45,667 nt of DNA from Xanthomonas euvesicatoria pv. euvesicatoria (GCF_020880415.1 NZ_JAJIUJ010000108.1:1-45667), one strand, 5' to 3'; positions 1 to 8,402 are shown, counted from the first letter of the stretch. Notes: a model not told the origin generated them from the sequence alone. Numbers and translations: made by a program.

Positions 1-293
1 TGCAGAAGCGTCAGCAATTCACTGCCGAGTTCAAGCGCGAAGCCGTTCGACTGCTTAGGGCCGGCGATCGACCAGCAGCCGTGATCGCGCGTGAGCTGGG
101 GATTCCGCGTAACCGGCTCTACAAGTGGGCTACTGATCTCGATGCGAAAGGGGCCTCGGCGTTTGCTGGGAGTGGGCGCCCCAAGGCAAGTCAGGACGAG
201 TTGGCCGTGCTGCAGCGCGAGTTGGCTCGCCTGCGTGAAGAGAACGAGATCTTAAAAAAAGCGGCGGCGTATTTCGCGCGAGCACTGCCATGA
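1..293 (+). CDS. IS3-family transposase OrfA (5' end at window edge)
   Basis: This is the helix-turn-helix DNA-binding subunit of an IS3-type transposase. The frame opens with the last two bases of a probable ATG (TG at 1-2) followed by QKRQQFTAEFKREAVRLL, a typical OrfA N-terminus, so about one base is missing. The HTH segment includes ELGIPRNRLYKW and is followed by a Glu/Leu-rich coiled coil (QRELARLREENEILKKA). An A7 run at 254-260, read A-AAA-AAA in this frame, is a classical -1 slippery site. The -1 frame stays open into orfB, so an OrfAB fusion transposase can be made. The stop overlaps the orfB start as ATGA. Confidence 0.85.
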   Translation, partial: QKRQQFTAEFKREAVRLLRAGDRPAAVIARELGIPRNRLYKWATDLDAKGASAFAGSGRPKASQDELAVLQRELARLREENEILKKAAAYFARALP

Positions 294-1147
294 AGTACGC
301 CTGGATCCGTGAGCAAGGCGAATACCGGGTGCGTCGGCTCTGCCACGCACTGGGGGTATCTCCGAGCGGCTATTACGCGTGGCGCGGACGCCGTCCTGGA
401 GCGCGTGTGCAAGAGAACGCGCGGTTATTGGAGCGGATCAAAGACATGCACCTGCAGACGTATCAAGCCTATGGTGCCCTGCGCATGTGGCAAGCCCTGC
501 GCCAGCACGGTGAAACCTGTGGCCGGCATCGGGTAGAGCGACTGCGTCGAGCGCACGGCATCCGCAGCAAGCGCCGTCAGCGCTATCTGCGCACGCGTAG
601 CACCTACCAACGCACCATGGTGGCGCCGAACCGCTTGGCATGGCCCTTCGTCAGCCCTGGACGCGATCGGGTCTGGGTCGCCGATATCACCTTCGTGCCC
701 ACCCGCGGCGGTTGGCTGTACCTGGCAGCGATACTGGACATGCACAGCCGTCACCTTGCGGGCTGGGCGATGGGCGCTCGTGCCGACCAAGCCCTGGCCA
801 GTGCGGCGTTGGAGATGGCACTACAACGCCGTCGACCATCAAAGGGCACCATCCATCACAGCGATCAGGGCTCGCAGTACACCAGCGGCGCGTATCAGCG
901 GCAGTTGCAGGCGGCGGGCTTGGTGGCAAGCATGAGCCGCAAAGGCATGCCGTACGACAACGCAGTGATGGAAAGCTTCTTCAGTTCGCTCAAGCAGGAG
1001 CTGACGCACCACGAGCAGTTTGTAAGCCTCGACGAGGCACGCGCAAAGCTATTCACATACATCGAGGTGTTCTACAACCGCCAGCGCCTGCGCAGTGCTT
1101 TGGGCTATCGCTCGCCGGTCGAGTTTGAAAGGACGGATGTTCCTTAA
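290..1147 (+). CDS. IS3-family transposase OrfB (DDE integrase)
   Basis: This is the catalytic subunit, which cuts and joins the IS ends, normally as an OrfAB fusion. It has 285 residues, full length for the family. The rve/integrase core shows all three acidic residues in context: Asp in VWVADITFVPT, Asp in IHHSDQGSQYTS, and Glu in AVMESFFSSLKQE, with the usual spacing of about 35 residues between the second and third. An HTH_21-like region precedes it (YGALRMWQALRQ). The start ATG overlaps the orfA stop, and the -1 frame is open back to the A7 slip site. The element looks intact apart from the window edge. Confidence 0.9.
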   Translation: MKYAWIREQGEYRVRRLCHALGVSPSGYYAWRGRRPGARVQENARLLERIKDMHLQTYQAYGALRMWQALRQHGETCGRHRVERLRRAHGIRSKRRQRYLRTRSTYQRTMVAPNRLAWPFVSPGRDRVWVADITFVPTRGGWLYLAAILDMHSRHLAGWAMGARADQALASAALEMALQRRRPSKGTIHHSDQGSQYTSGAYQRQLQAAGLVASMSRKGMPYDNAVMESFFSSLKQELTHHEQFVSLDEARAKLFTYIEVFYNRQRLRSALGYRSPVEFERTDVP

Positions 1148-1178
1148 TTAAACGGTCCGAGAAATCGGGGATGGTCCA

Positions 1179-1194
1179 ACCTGACCCCGTTATT
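1179..1194 (+). repeat. RAYT-associated short repeat, copy 1
   Basis: The sequence ACCTGACCCCGTTATT directly abuts the proposed right end of the IS3 element. The same 15-base core CCTGACCCCGTTATT occurs at 4410 and 4477, and its GGGGTCAGG part occurs inverted at 3603, around the RAYT gene. It is therefore probably a mobilised terminal sequence of that transposase family. Confidence 0.65.
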
Positions 1195-1232
1195 TGGCAA
1201 TCGGGAAACACGACGATGCCACCTCGACAACG

Positions 1233-2876
1233 TCACCCCAAGGACTGCCCCTGGTTTCTGGACACCTCGCGCTGTTGCGTCATCGCTTGTTCCTGAGCAA
1301 TTGCCTGGTTCGCCACCATCAGTTTGGCGTCGGACTGCTCTACAGGCGTCTGCATCGCCTGCTGCACGGGCACATGAGCACGCAGATGCGCGGGATCGTT
1401 CAACTCGCCTTGAACCGCGAACAGACGCTCGGGACCAGCGACAACATGATCCACCCTGGTCAATGCATTGCCGGATAGTGAGGTGTTGGAGGCATTTTGG
1501 TACTGGTCTCGATTGTCCTTGCAGGCGGCGAGAAGGCTCCTGCACACGCGCTCACTGTTCTCATCGAATGGCACGCCAGTCTGGCTCCCGAGCCGCTGCA
1601 CGCCTTCTCTGATTTGCAGGAGCATCGCATGATCGGGGTGCGCAGGATTGTCGGGACCTGTCCGGCCACCGTTTTGCTGCGGAGCGAGCCGAAGTTCCGG
1701 TGCATGAGGGTCCACATGCAGTAGCCGTTGCGTTTGGCCTCCTTGCTGTTTATTGAGATCAGTGGTGCCATCGTGGTTTCGCGTGCGCGTCAGATCTTCG
1801 CGCGAGACAGAACTCCATTCCCCGTTCAAGAAGGCATGGCCCTGTCCATGCTTATTCCAGTTGACCAAATCATTGCCCGCGGCATAAAAGCCCGGCCCAT
1901 TGAAGCGCTCCGGATGCGCGCGGTCCGTGGATCCGTACTGATGCGCCCCGCCTCTATCCAAGGCACCGATGAACTGCCCTGCGCGATCATCATGGATGAA
2001 CAAGTTCTTGATGACCGGGTACTCGTGCGGCAAGTTCTGATGCGCTCTATCCGCGTTGAGGGCAGTTGGATTGACAAGCGGATCAGCAAGGACACTTGTC
2101 CACGCGGTCGAGAGAGGGCTTTCTCGATTCGCGTTGCGCAGTGCATTCACGACCGCAGCCCCCCTCAACGCATCGTCACGGCCCAGCTCGAAGTAGTCGT
2201 TCCGACCAGAACGCTTTGGAAGAAACCCGTCAATAGCAGCACTCACGTCTGCTACAGAGTCATACTGGTTCCCCTCAAGCTTGCGAATCATTGGCGCAGC
2301 ACGTACTTCGTTCTGGTTGTATGCCTTGCCAACCATGGCCGCCAACTTCACTTGGTCGTCGAGTGACGCGTTCTGATACAGGTTGCTTCGCTGCAGCGGC
2401 GCGATGGCGCGATCCATCAATTTGTCGATCTGGGCGACATCGCGGTCGTGCACCCACGTGATACCGGCGTCCGAGGCCAAGAACGCGTCCAACCGCAATT
2501 TTACGTCCGCATCCAGCGGGCGCCCACCGTCGTTTCTGATCGCATCTCCATCACGACCGAGATCTGCGATCGCTCTTGTCGCCTGATCGCCTGTCAACAC
2601 CGACTGCGGCTGATGCGCACTCGCCCAGTCTTGGTATGCATTGATCAGGTCTCTCGGAACGTTTTCGCCATTGGGATCATTGGGCTGGAAGTGCTGGCCC
2701 AGGTCCGTCTGGATGGTACCGATCGAGTAACCACTGCTATCCGCTGGTTCGAGCGTTGGCGTTGAAGCCTTGTCGCCTGCGACAACCAGTCGATATGCAT
2801 CGTATCGACTCTCGGAGGTGACACCCACAGCGAAGTAAAGCGTTGCGCGCAGCTCCTTGTCTGTGAGCGTACTCAT
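1233..2876 (-). CDS. X-T4SS antibacterial effector (X-Tfe) with C-terminal XVIPCD
   Basis: Probable toxin delivered into rival bacteria by the Xanthomonadales type IV secretion system. The C-terminal ~120 residues form an XVIPCD, the VirD4-docking signal. Its block FAVQGELNDPAHLRAHV, followed by AMQTPVEQS and a Gln-rich tail, matches the second effector in this window. The N-terminal ~220 residues are the likely toxin domain. I do not recognise the family, but Glu near residue 53 followed by SSGYSIGTIQTDLGQHF recalls the Glu...SxGxxQ pattern of lysozyme-like/transglycosylase folds. The middle is a Gly/Asn/His-rich linker. The start at 2876 overlaps the upstream lipoprotein stop as ATGA, which favours it over a start eight codons earlier. 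A periplasmic lipoprotein partner fits a cell-wall target. Length 547 residues. Confidence 0.8.
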   Translation of the reverse strand: MSTLTDKELRATLYFAVGVTSESRYDAYRLVVAGDKASTPTLEPADSSGYSIGTIQTDLGQHFQPNDPNGENVPRDLINAYQDWASAHQPQSVLTGDQATRAIADLGRDGDAIRNDGGRPLDADVKLRLDAFLASDAGITWVHDRDVAQIDKLMDRAIAPLQRSNLYQNASLDDQVKLAAMVGKAYNQNEVRAAPMIRKLEGNQYDSVADVSAAIDGFLPKRSGRNDYFELGRDDALRGAAVVNALRNANRESPLSTAWTSVLADPLVNPTALNADRAHQNLPHEYPVIKNLFIHDDRAGQFIGALDRGGAHQYGSTDRAHPERFNGPGFYAAGNDLVNWNKHGQGHAFLNGEWSSVSREDLTRTRNHDGTTDLNKQQGGQTQRLLHVDPHAPELRLAPQQNGGRTGPDNPAHPDHAMLLQIREGVQRLGSQTGVPFDENSERVCRSLLAACKDNRDQYQNASNTSLSGNALTRVDHVVAGPERLFAVQGELNDPAHLRAHVPVQQAMQTPVEQSDAKLMVANQAIAQEQAMTQQREVSRNQGQSLG

Positions 2877-3361
2877 TGTGCGTCCTCCGGGTCCGAACAA
2901 TCCTTGTCATAAGGCACGTCCTTACCTGCGATATCCGGATAAAGGGCAACAGTGCGGCGATAGCTGGAACCATACTTCTCATATCGAATGAGCTGTCCTT
3001 TTTCCAGCTTGAACTGATCCTCTCGCTCGGAGAACGTCGGGCACGCGGAGTAGCCCGTTCCTCCGTCATCGCTGCAGTAGCGGAGATACAACGCGTCTCC
3101 ACGCACCTCTCCCTGCAACTGGCCATCATTGCCGCGAACGTTGGTTCCCTCGCTCCAATCCCCCGTCACGCGATTGCCACGTTGCTGCAGATGCAGGCTC
3201 AAATAGTGGCCCAAGTCGCATTTCTTGGCATACGCCCACTCCCCGGAGAACGACGGGGATTTGCTCGCGGAAGCGGAGGTAGCACACGAGGTGATCAATG
3301 CCATCACCATCACTAGCGCGGCCACTGGAAAACGCGGGCTTGATCGCTCTTGCTCAGCCAT
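2873..3361 (-). CDS. Putative X-Tfi immunity lipoprotein for the adjacent X-Tfe
   Basis: A 162-residue lipoprotein that probably protects the producer and its siblings from the toxin encoded just downstream. It has an N-terminal hydrophobic stretch and the lipobox ITSC, which puts the lipidated Cys at residue 26. The mature part is beta-rich, with repeated Gly-turn patterns (VTGDWSEG, LQGEVRGDALYLRYC) like a small barrel, and has four or five further Cys. A good ribosome site, AAGGAG, lies 7 bases before the ATG at 3361. The stop overlaps the effector ATG (ATGA), so the pair is translationally coupled with immunity first, the same layout as the 12956-14934 pair. Function rests on context; the fold is not confirmed. 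Confidence 0.7.
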   Translation of the reverse strand: MAEQERSSPRFPVAALVMVMALITSCATSASASKSPSFSGEWAYAKKCDLGHYLSLHLQQRGNRVTGDWSEGTNVRGNDGQLQGEVRGDALYLRYCSDDGGTGYSACPTFSEREDQFKLEKGQLIRYEKYGSSYRRTVALYPDIAGKDVPYDKDCSDPEDAQ

Positions 3362-3540
3362 CGGTCACTCCTTGGACATGGTCTGCGACTCGTATGTGCG
3401 GAAGATAGCAACTAGGCCAGGGACGTTCCACAATCCCAGCTCGCTTAACGCAAGAACGCCGAGCAAATTAGGGCACGTGGCGCGGTAATCCCCCCGCAGG
3501 TTAGCTGATGCCAGAGTGGAATTTTCTCGTACCCTTTCCG

Positions 3541-3601
3541 AGGAGGTTCCATGAAGACATCCCGCTCCACCGATAGCCAGATCATCGCCGTGTTCCGCTA
3601 G
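3541..3601 (+). pseudogene. Truncated start of an IS3 (IS407-like) orfA
   Basis: AGGAGG at 3541-3546 precedes ATG at 3551, and the frame reads MKTSRSTDSQIIAVFR before a stop at 3599-3601. Intact IS407-group OrfA proteins typically begin MKxSRFTxxQI..xLKQAE, so this is the first ~16 codons of such a gene. It is cut exactly where the RAYT-type repeat (GGGGTCAGG) begins. The preceding bases at about 3505-3540 look like the usual leader of that IS group. The remnant suggests that RAYT-repeat DNA replaced the rest of the IS. Confidence 0.55.
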
Positions 3602-3602
3602 C

Positions 3603-3611
3603 GGGGTCAGG
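3603..3611 (-). repeat. RAYT-associated repeat, inverted copy
   Basis: GGGGTCAGG, followed by TTCAC, is the reverse complement of the CCTGACCCC core found three times on the plus strand (1180, 4410, 4477). It lies 92 bases upstream of the RAYT start, so the gene is bracketed by inverted copies, as expected for a REPtron-like unit. Confidence 0.6.
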
Positions 3612-3702
3612 TTCACTTCCTACGCAAATTTCAGGCTACGTCGTCAGCTCTCGAGAGGTTTTCTCGATATCAGCATCAACGCCTGGCTGCGAGTCTTGTG
3701 CC

Positions 3703-4401
3703 ATGGCCAGACTTCCGCGCATCGACCTTCCCGGCATCCCGCAGCACATCGTGCAGCGCGGGAACAACCGCTTGCCCTGCTTTCTGGATGATGGCGATCG
3801 ATTGCGCTATCTACACCTGATACATGAGGCCCTGCACGCGACAGCCTGCCAGCTGCATGCTTACGTCTTGATGGATAACCATGTGCACTTGCTAGTCACG
3901 CCACCTGATGCGGGACGGATCGGGCAACTGATGCAGCGGCTTGGACGAAACTACGTCGCATTGTTCAATAGCCGCCACGGGCGCACGGGCACGCTGTGGG
4001 AAGGCCGGTACAAGGCATGTCTTGTGGACAGTGCGGACTACGTCATTCGCTGCTATCGCTACATTGAGCTCAATCCGGTGCGTGCTCGCCTGACCGACAA
4101 CCCGGCGGCGTATCGCTGGTCCAGTTGCGCTGCCAACCTAGGCCAGCGCAGGCACTCCGCCCTGACACCGCATGCCTGTTGGCTTGCGCTTGGCAGCGAC
4201 CCGATCGAGCGATCCAACGCCTACCGTGCCCTGCTCGATGAAACCCTCTCCGACGAACTGCTCGCCAGTATTCGCCTTCATCTACAGCAGCAGCGAGCCC
4301 TGGGCCACGACACCTTCCGCGCAATGGTCGAAGCCAAGACCCACCGCTTTGCAGGCGTCAGGCCCGCTCATCGGCCACGCAACACCAACACCACCGACTG
4401 A
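3703..4401 (+). CDS. REP-associated tyrosine transposase (RAYT, Y1/HUH family)
   Basis: A single-strand DNA transposase relative of IS200/IS605 TnpA, thought to mobilise short palindromic repeats. It has 232 residues, normal for the family. The start MARLPRIDLPGIPQHIVQRG is the family signature; the HUH motif is in MDNHVHLLVTP; the helix with the probable catalytic Tyr is CYRYIELNPVRARL; and GRYKA and YRWSSC are further conserved blocks. Inverted and direct copies of CCTGACCCC flank the gene (3603, 4410, 4477). It stands alone, with no partner frame. RAYTs are usually single-copy, domesticated genes rather than active IS. Confidence 0.9.
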   Translation: MARLPRIDLPGIPQHIVQRGNNRLPCFLDDGDRLRYLHLIHEALHATACQLHAYVLMDNHVHLLVTPPDAGRIGQLMQRLGRNYVALFNSRHGRTGTLWEGRYKACLVDSADYVIRCYRYIELNPVRARLTDNPAAYRWSSCAANLGQRRHSALTPHACWLALGSDPIERSNAYRALLDETLSDELLASIRLHLQQQRALGHDTFRAMVEAKTHRFAGVRPAHRPRNTNTTD

Positions 4402-4409
4402 TAAGTTAG

Positions 4410-4424
4410 CCTGACCCCGTTATT
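4410..4424 (+). repeat. RAYT-associated short repeat, copy 2
   Basis: CCTGACCCCGTTATT lies 8 bases after the RAYT stop codon and is identical over 15 bases to the copies at 1180 and 4477. Confidence 0.7.
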
Positions 4425-4476
4425 CGGTGCGCGCGCAGATGACGCTGGTGCCTTAAAACGTGGGGATACCTAAGCA

Positions 4477-4491
4477 CCTGACCCCGTTATT
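4477..4491 (+). repeat. RAYT-associated short repeat, copy 3
   Basis: A second direct copy of CCTGACCCCGTTATT, 67 bases after copy 2 and 7 bases before the stop codon of the frameshifted protease gene on the other strand. The tandem copies 2 and 3 may mark the edge of one mobilisable unit. Confidence 0.7.
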
Positions 4492-4498
4492 CCCCCTG

Positions 4499-7038
4499 CT
4501 ATGCCCCCTCAATCGGAACCGTGATCTGGATTTCTGCCTGCAGCGCCTGCTCTACTGAAGTATAGAGGTCGATATGACTTGGTAAGTCGGGCGCATGAAT
4601 GGAAACCACGAGGGCATAGCGCGCGCGGCGCTCGAACCGCTCCAATGCCTCGCGACTCTTCCACCATCCGCCAACGGGGAAGACGGCGATGTGTTCACGT
4701 GAGGCAAGCTCCGGCGCTGAGCAAGTCATGCGGTCATGATGGAGCGAACCACGAAAACGCTTGCGCGGTCCAAGAAGCCATCGATGGTCGGCCCCCTCAA
4801 AGTTCTCGAAAGCCTCGTCGTCCTCTCTCGAGAGCGCATTGATGCGGCTCTGAAATTGCACCGCAGTTTCAGTCGGACGCTGAACAGCAAACCGCAGGCC
4901 GTGCGATGCGTAGCGGAAGCGATCGCTACGACCGCGCTCACCGGGGTTCGGTTCGATGAAATACGACAACGACACGCGCAACTCGACGTCCTGGCGCAGC
5001 AGCCCTTGTAGGATGTCGCGGGGCCACGGCATCCGGTGAAGGTGCATATCGCGCGCAGTGACGTTACGCCTAATGGCATTGCGCTCATATGGCTGCAACT
5101 CGCTTTGCGCGATCAGTGTCAGCGAATCAGCGCCGCTATTGATCGCGGTCGCCAGGTCGGGTTCACCCCAACCGCAATGACGAAGCCTTCGCTCGATGTT
5201 ATCCCTGCCACCTGGGAACTGCTGCACCAAGCGTTCTGTCCATTGAGCGCTATGAACCATAAGAGCGCGCACAGTTTCCGGCCAAAAGGCGGGATAGTGC
5301 GCCATGATCTCGGCCGAGAATCGCGATGCGATAGCGGTAGCCGAGCTCGTCGCCCAAGTCGTTGCAAACTGGCGCTCAATTGGCCGGTGATGCGTAGTCA
5401 ACAAGCTCAAGCTGTCCAACGGGCTGCACCACAGGCCGTCGTTACCAATGTTCCCCCCCTCGAAGACCACTTCCGGCTTAAACGGTGCCTCGCGCTGCCA
5501 CCTCTCCGAAGTACTGCTGTACGGGCTTAAGCCGCCGAAATCAGCCACCGGCACGTACTCTCCTGCGAAGCCTTCGGTGATATTTGTCTTGCGCGTAATG
5601 GCTCCCACCGTTAAGGCGTTCCAAGCATTCGCCGGATCTTCGATCGACGCCGCGGAGTTGGCAGCGAAATATGTACCAGGCCTGATGCCCGAGACATTAC
5701 CGCCGCTGACGATCATCAATCTTGGCGATTCACCATTTCCACTCCAATCGGAGCAAAGCGCATCGACCTCGGCCGACCACGCTGTTGGCCGGCCGGTCAT
5801 GACATGCGTGTCGCTCGTAACCGCCATGGAGAACAGTCTCCGACGATGCGGCGCGTGAATCTCTGGAAGACTCACGGCTTGCGCAGTGATAGGCCCAAAG
5901 TGATCTTCATTGTTTGTTCCCCGGTCCGGCAACAACTTGACTGATTCAAGGCGATGCCGAACTCCCCACACCCCCTCGCCCCCAGCGCACCTGTAAGATC
6001 ACCCCAAAGCGCGAGGCCACATTGTCCGGTTCCGTGACCGTTTTCGTCGCCAGTGCCCCAGTCGGGGTCGACCGCGTGCACGTCGTCTGGCGAGATCGAT
6101 CTCGCTAGTAGCGGGTGGCCGTGTGCACAGCCAGTGTCCAACACACAGACGTGCGGCACGTCCTCGCCAGGGCCAGCGAATCCGGTTCGGCCGAGAAGCT
6201 CGTCCACCCACTCCCGCTGCTCCGCGGCATCAAGCCCCATGAAAAACTCTGCCACCTCGGGCGCGAAGCGCAACTCAGCCAATTGACCCAAAAGGGGGGC
6301 CGATTGCTGAAATTGGGCCAACGTGCCACGGACTTGGAGGACAGCGCGCTCGGGGAACAGCAGCGGACGCTGCCCTACCCGCAATCCGACGAGTTCTGCG
6401 GCGGCACGAAAGCGGGCAATCCGCTGCATTGGCGTAAGACGCAATGCACTTCGGCGGCCGCGCCGCGCTTCCTCTTGGATGACCGGCGTGCCAATCCACG
6501 CCTCAAAATTCGCGACCCGATCAACAACCGGAATTGGGGAGTCGTCGGTCCAGAGATCTTCTATAACCGCAGCACGTATCTGCCGAATGGCATCGAGCAA
6601 CTTTCGGCCGTCGCGGGGATTGCCTGTGCCAGGAGCTGCCAAGTAGCTAATGATCTTCTGCTCGAAAAGCTCCAACTTCCCCTCAGGCAACCAGACCGTT
6701 GCAAGGGTTCCACCCAGCGTCTCGCGAACGTTAAGCAGCTCGATGCCTTCGCTCTTGAGATCCAAGCTGTCGATGGCCAAGTGAACGTCCGGAAAGCTGG
6801 CAAAAACCACCCGCAGGCCCAACCCCTCCTCCCATCCAGCTTGCCGTTGCTGATCGATGACACCCGGCATTACCAGACCAAGCTCCATCAAATCTCGACG
6901 CAGCGTAGCGGCGTGTGTGGGACGGAATTGGGCGGGAATTATCGCGTTCCGGCCAAAGGCATTGACCGCCCGGTAAGGCGAAACGCTAACTGAAGATTCG
7001 GGAAGGACAAAATGTGGACGAGGGTTTCGCGGCGGCAT
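4499..7038 (-). pseudogene. ietS: Subtilisin-like serine protease of an IetAS-type module, frameshifted
   Basis: Protease partner of the AAA ATPase just upstream (10-base gap). This pairing is known as IetAS, described as a plasmid stability/toxin-antitoxin pair and later as an anti-phage system. The first frame (7038 to about 5990) holds an unrecognised ~290-residue N-terminal domain, then the S8 Asp motif CVLDTG (about residue 300) and the His motif ENGHGT (about 335). The second frame (about 5971 to 4499) holds the Ser motif region WATSSATAIASR (about 566). The frames join if the G5 run at 5979-5983 (C on the plus strand) had six bases: the reading then goes GDLTGALGGEGVWGVRHRLESVK without a break, for ~846 residues. 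It may be a true mutation, slippage-based switching or a sequencing error. Both parts otherwise lack stops. Confidence 0.8.
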
Positions 7039-7048
7039 TCAGCACGAC

Positions 7049-8029
7049 CTATGGTGATAGCTGTCCCCAAGCCGAGCGCATGAGCTTGCGCTCCTCAAGC
7101 ATATCGCCAACATGCTTTGGAGCGACCTTGTCATCGCCATGCATCAATGCTTCCTTGATGGCGTCCTCGGCAGCTTTCGCAATCTCGGCGTAGCTAAGGC
7201 TCTCGGCTTGCCTGATTAATGTCTTCCATGGCACGCGACTCGGCATGAAATTCGACAACCGACCGCGCAGCAGGGCCTCAATTTGCTCGGCATTTGGCAG
7301 CCGGTAGTGCAATACGTCGTCAAATCGCCGCAGCAACGCTGAGTCCAGAATGTCTGGGTGATTTGTCGCCGCAATGATCAAGCTTTGGGAATGATCGTGT
7401 TCGAGCATCTGCAAGAAACTATTCAAAATGCGACGGGCTTCGCCTACGTCGTTAGGCGTCCCACGTTGCGATCCGATAGCGTCAAACTCGTCAAAAAAAT
7501 AAATACCGCGTGTCGCGCCGATGGCATCGAACACTTGCCGCAAACGCGCGGCAGTCTCGCCCATGAACTTTGTAATCAGTACGTCGAGGCGAATCAGGAA
7601 CAGCGGCAAACCAAGTTCGCCAGCCAGCGCAGTAGCGGTCAACGTCTTCCCAGTGCCAGGCGGACCCACCAGTAACAGCTTGCGCCGAGGCGATAAGCCA
7701 TGCGCCACAAAACGGCTGACGTTCCGCTGCTCGCGAATCACACGCTGCAGCTGACGCTCCAGAACCGGGTCAGTGACCAAATCGCTCAAGCGCGTTGCCG
7801 GGTATGAGGCGAGCAGCAGCGTGCCCAACTCCCCACGGGGTTGATGAAGCGCGACGGTTTTCGCTCGCGCCTTTGCCGAATCGACAAGTTGGCGAATCTC
7901 TTCCGCCAATTTCAAATGGCCGCGGCGCGCCTCTTGGGCAGCAAGCTGCAGAGCAACAGCATAGAAATGCGCCTCATCGCCATCGCGATGGGACTGCACC
8001 AGCGCTCTTAGTTGTTCTGCAGTTGACAT
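7049..8029 (-). CDS. ietA: AAA ATPase of an IetAS-type module
   Basis: An ATP-driven AAA protein of 326 residues paired with the subtilisin-like protease downstream. In the pTi version the ATPase was reported to act as antitoxin to the protease; in defence the two are thought to act together. Walker A is VGPPGTGKT (121-129), Walker B is IYFFDEFDAI (about 176-185), sensor 1 is IIAATNHPD (Asn near 223), and the arginine fingers are LLRRFD (near 234-235). An alpha-helical N-terminal region of ~85 residues precedes the AAA core. The ATG at 8029 has a strong ribosome site, GGAGG, five to six bases upstream. The gap to ietS is 10 bases, so they form one operon. It looks intact. Confidence 0.85.
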   Translation of the reverse strand: MSTAEQLRALVQSHRDGDEAHFYAVALQLAAQEARRGHLKLAEEIRQLVDSAKARAKTVALHQPRGELGTLLLASYPATRLSDLVTDPVLERQLQRVIREQRNVSRFVAHGLSPRRKLLLVGPPGTGKTLTATALAGELGLPLFLIRLDVLITKFMGETAARLRQVFDAIGATRGIYFFDEFDAIGSQRGTPNDVGEARRILNSFLQMLEHDHSQSLIIAATNHPDILDSALLRRFDDVLHYRLPNAEQIEALLRGRLSNFMPSRVPWKTLIRQAESLSYAEIAKAAEDAIKEALMHGDDKVAPKHVGDMLEERKLMRSAWGQLSP

Positions 8030-8402
8030 GGAGCCTCCCCCTTGGGCTGCGCCCTACCGTCATCGTAACCCGACCTGACCACTGCTTGCACAAAACCTTT
8101 CATCCGCCCACGGCGCTAGGACCACTTATCACAAACCACGCGATCATAGGAAAGGGAAAAGTTCGGCCTTGTCGGTCGGCGGCCGCGTGGCTCGCGAACT
8201 TTGCATCGGACGAAAGGACCGTCATATATCTGCAAGGCCTCCGTTGAGACAAGTCAGGTAACAAGTTCGGGCACGTAGCGCCTGCAATCTATGCCTTCCG
8301 TCGGCATTGACATCTTTTCACTAATGGATCCGGGCCGATTAAGGACGCTGAACTGAGGGATGCGTTGACTACACGAGGAAAAGGATCAGGTGAGTTGGCC
8401 GC
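8030..8402. other. Intergenic region upstream of ietA, no gene seen
   Basis: About 370 bases between the ietA start and the aceE terminator. It must hold the ietA promoter on the minus strand. No convincing frame, tRNA or direct repeat is visible. The 13-base stretch GTTCGGGCACGTA at about 8264 partly resembles TTAGGGCACGTG near 3468, outside the module on its other side, but the match is too short to call an attachment site. Confidence 0.5.

Larger units (their letters stand above)
1..1178 (+). mobile_element. IS3-family insertion sequence, left end cut by window
   Basis: Two overlapping transposase frames (orfA and orfB) with a DDE integrase core define an IS3-family element. The right end is probably the GGTCC...GGTCCA stretch at about 1154-1178. 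It finishes in CA, as IS3-family ends usually do, and sits just after the orfB stop. The left inverted repeat lies outside the window, so the ends cannot be compared and no target duplication can be checked. The base right after the proposed end (1179) begins a short repeat that recurs near the RAYT gene. Confidence 0.8.
3362..3702. other. Gene-poor stretch with IS and RAYT borders
   Basis: This 341-base stretch lies between the immunity lipoprotein and the RAYT gene. It holds the upstream region of the immunity/effector operon, a truncated IS3 orfA start with its ribosome site (3541-3601), and the inverted RAYT repeat (3603-3611). I see no intact gene. Confidence 0.6.
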
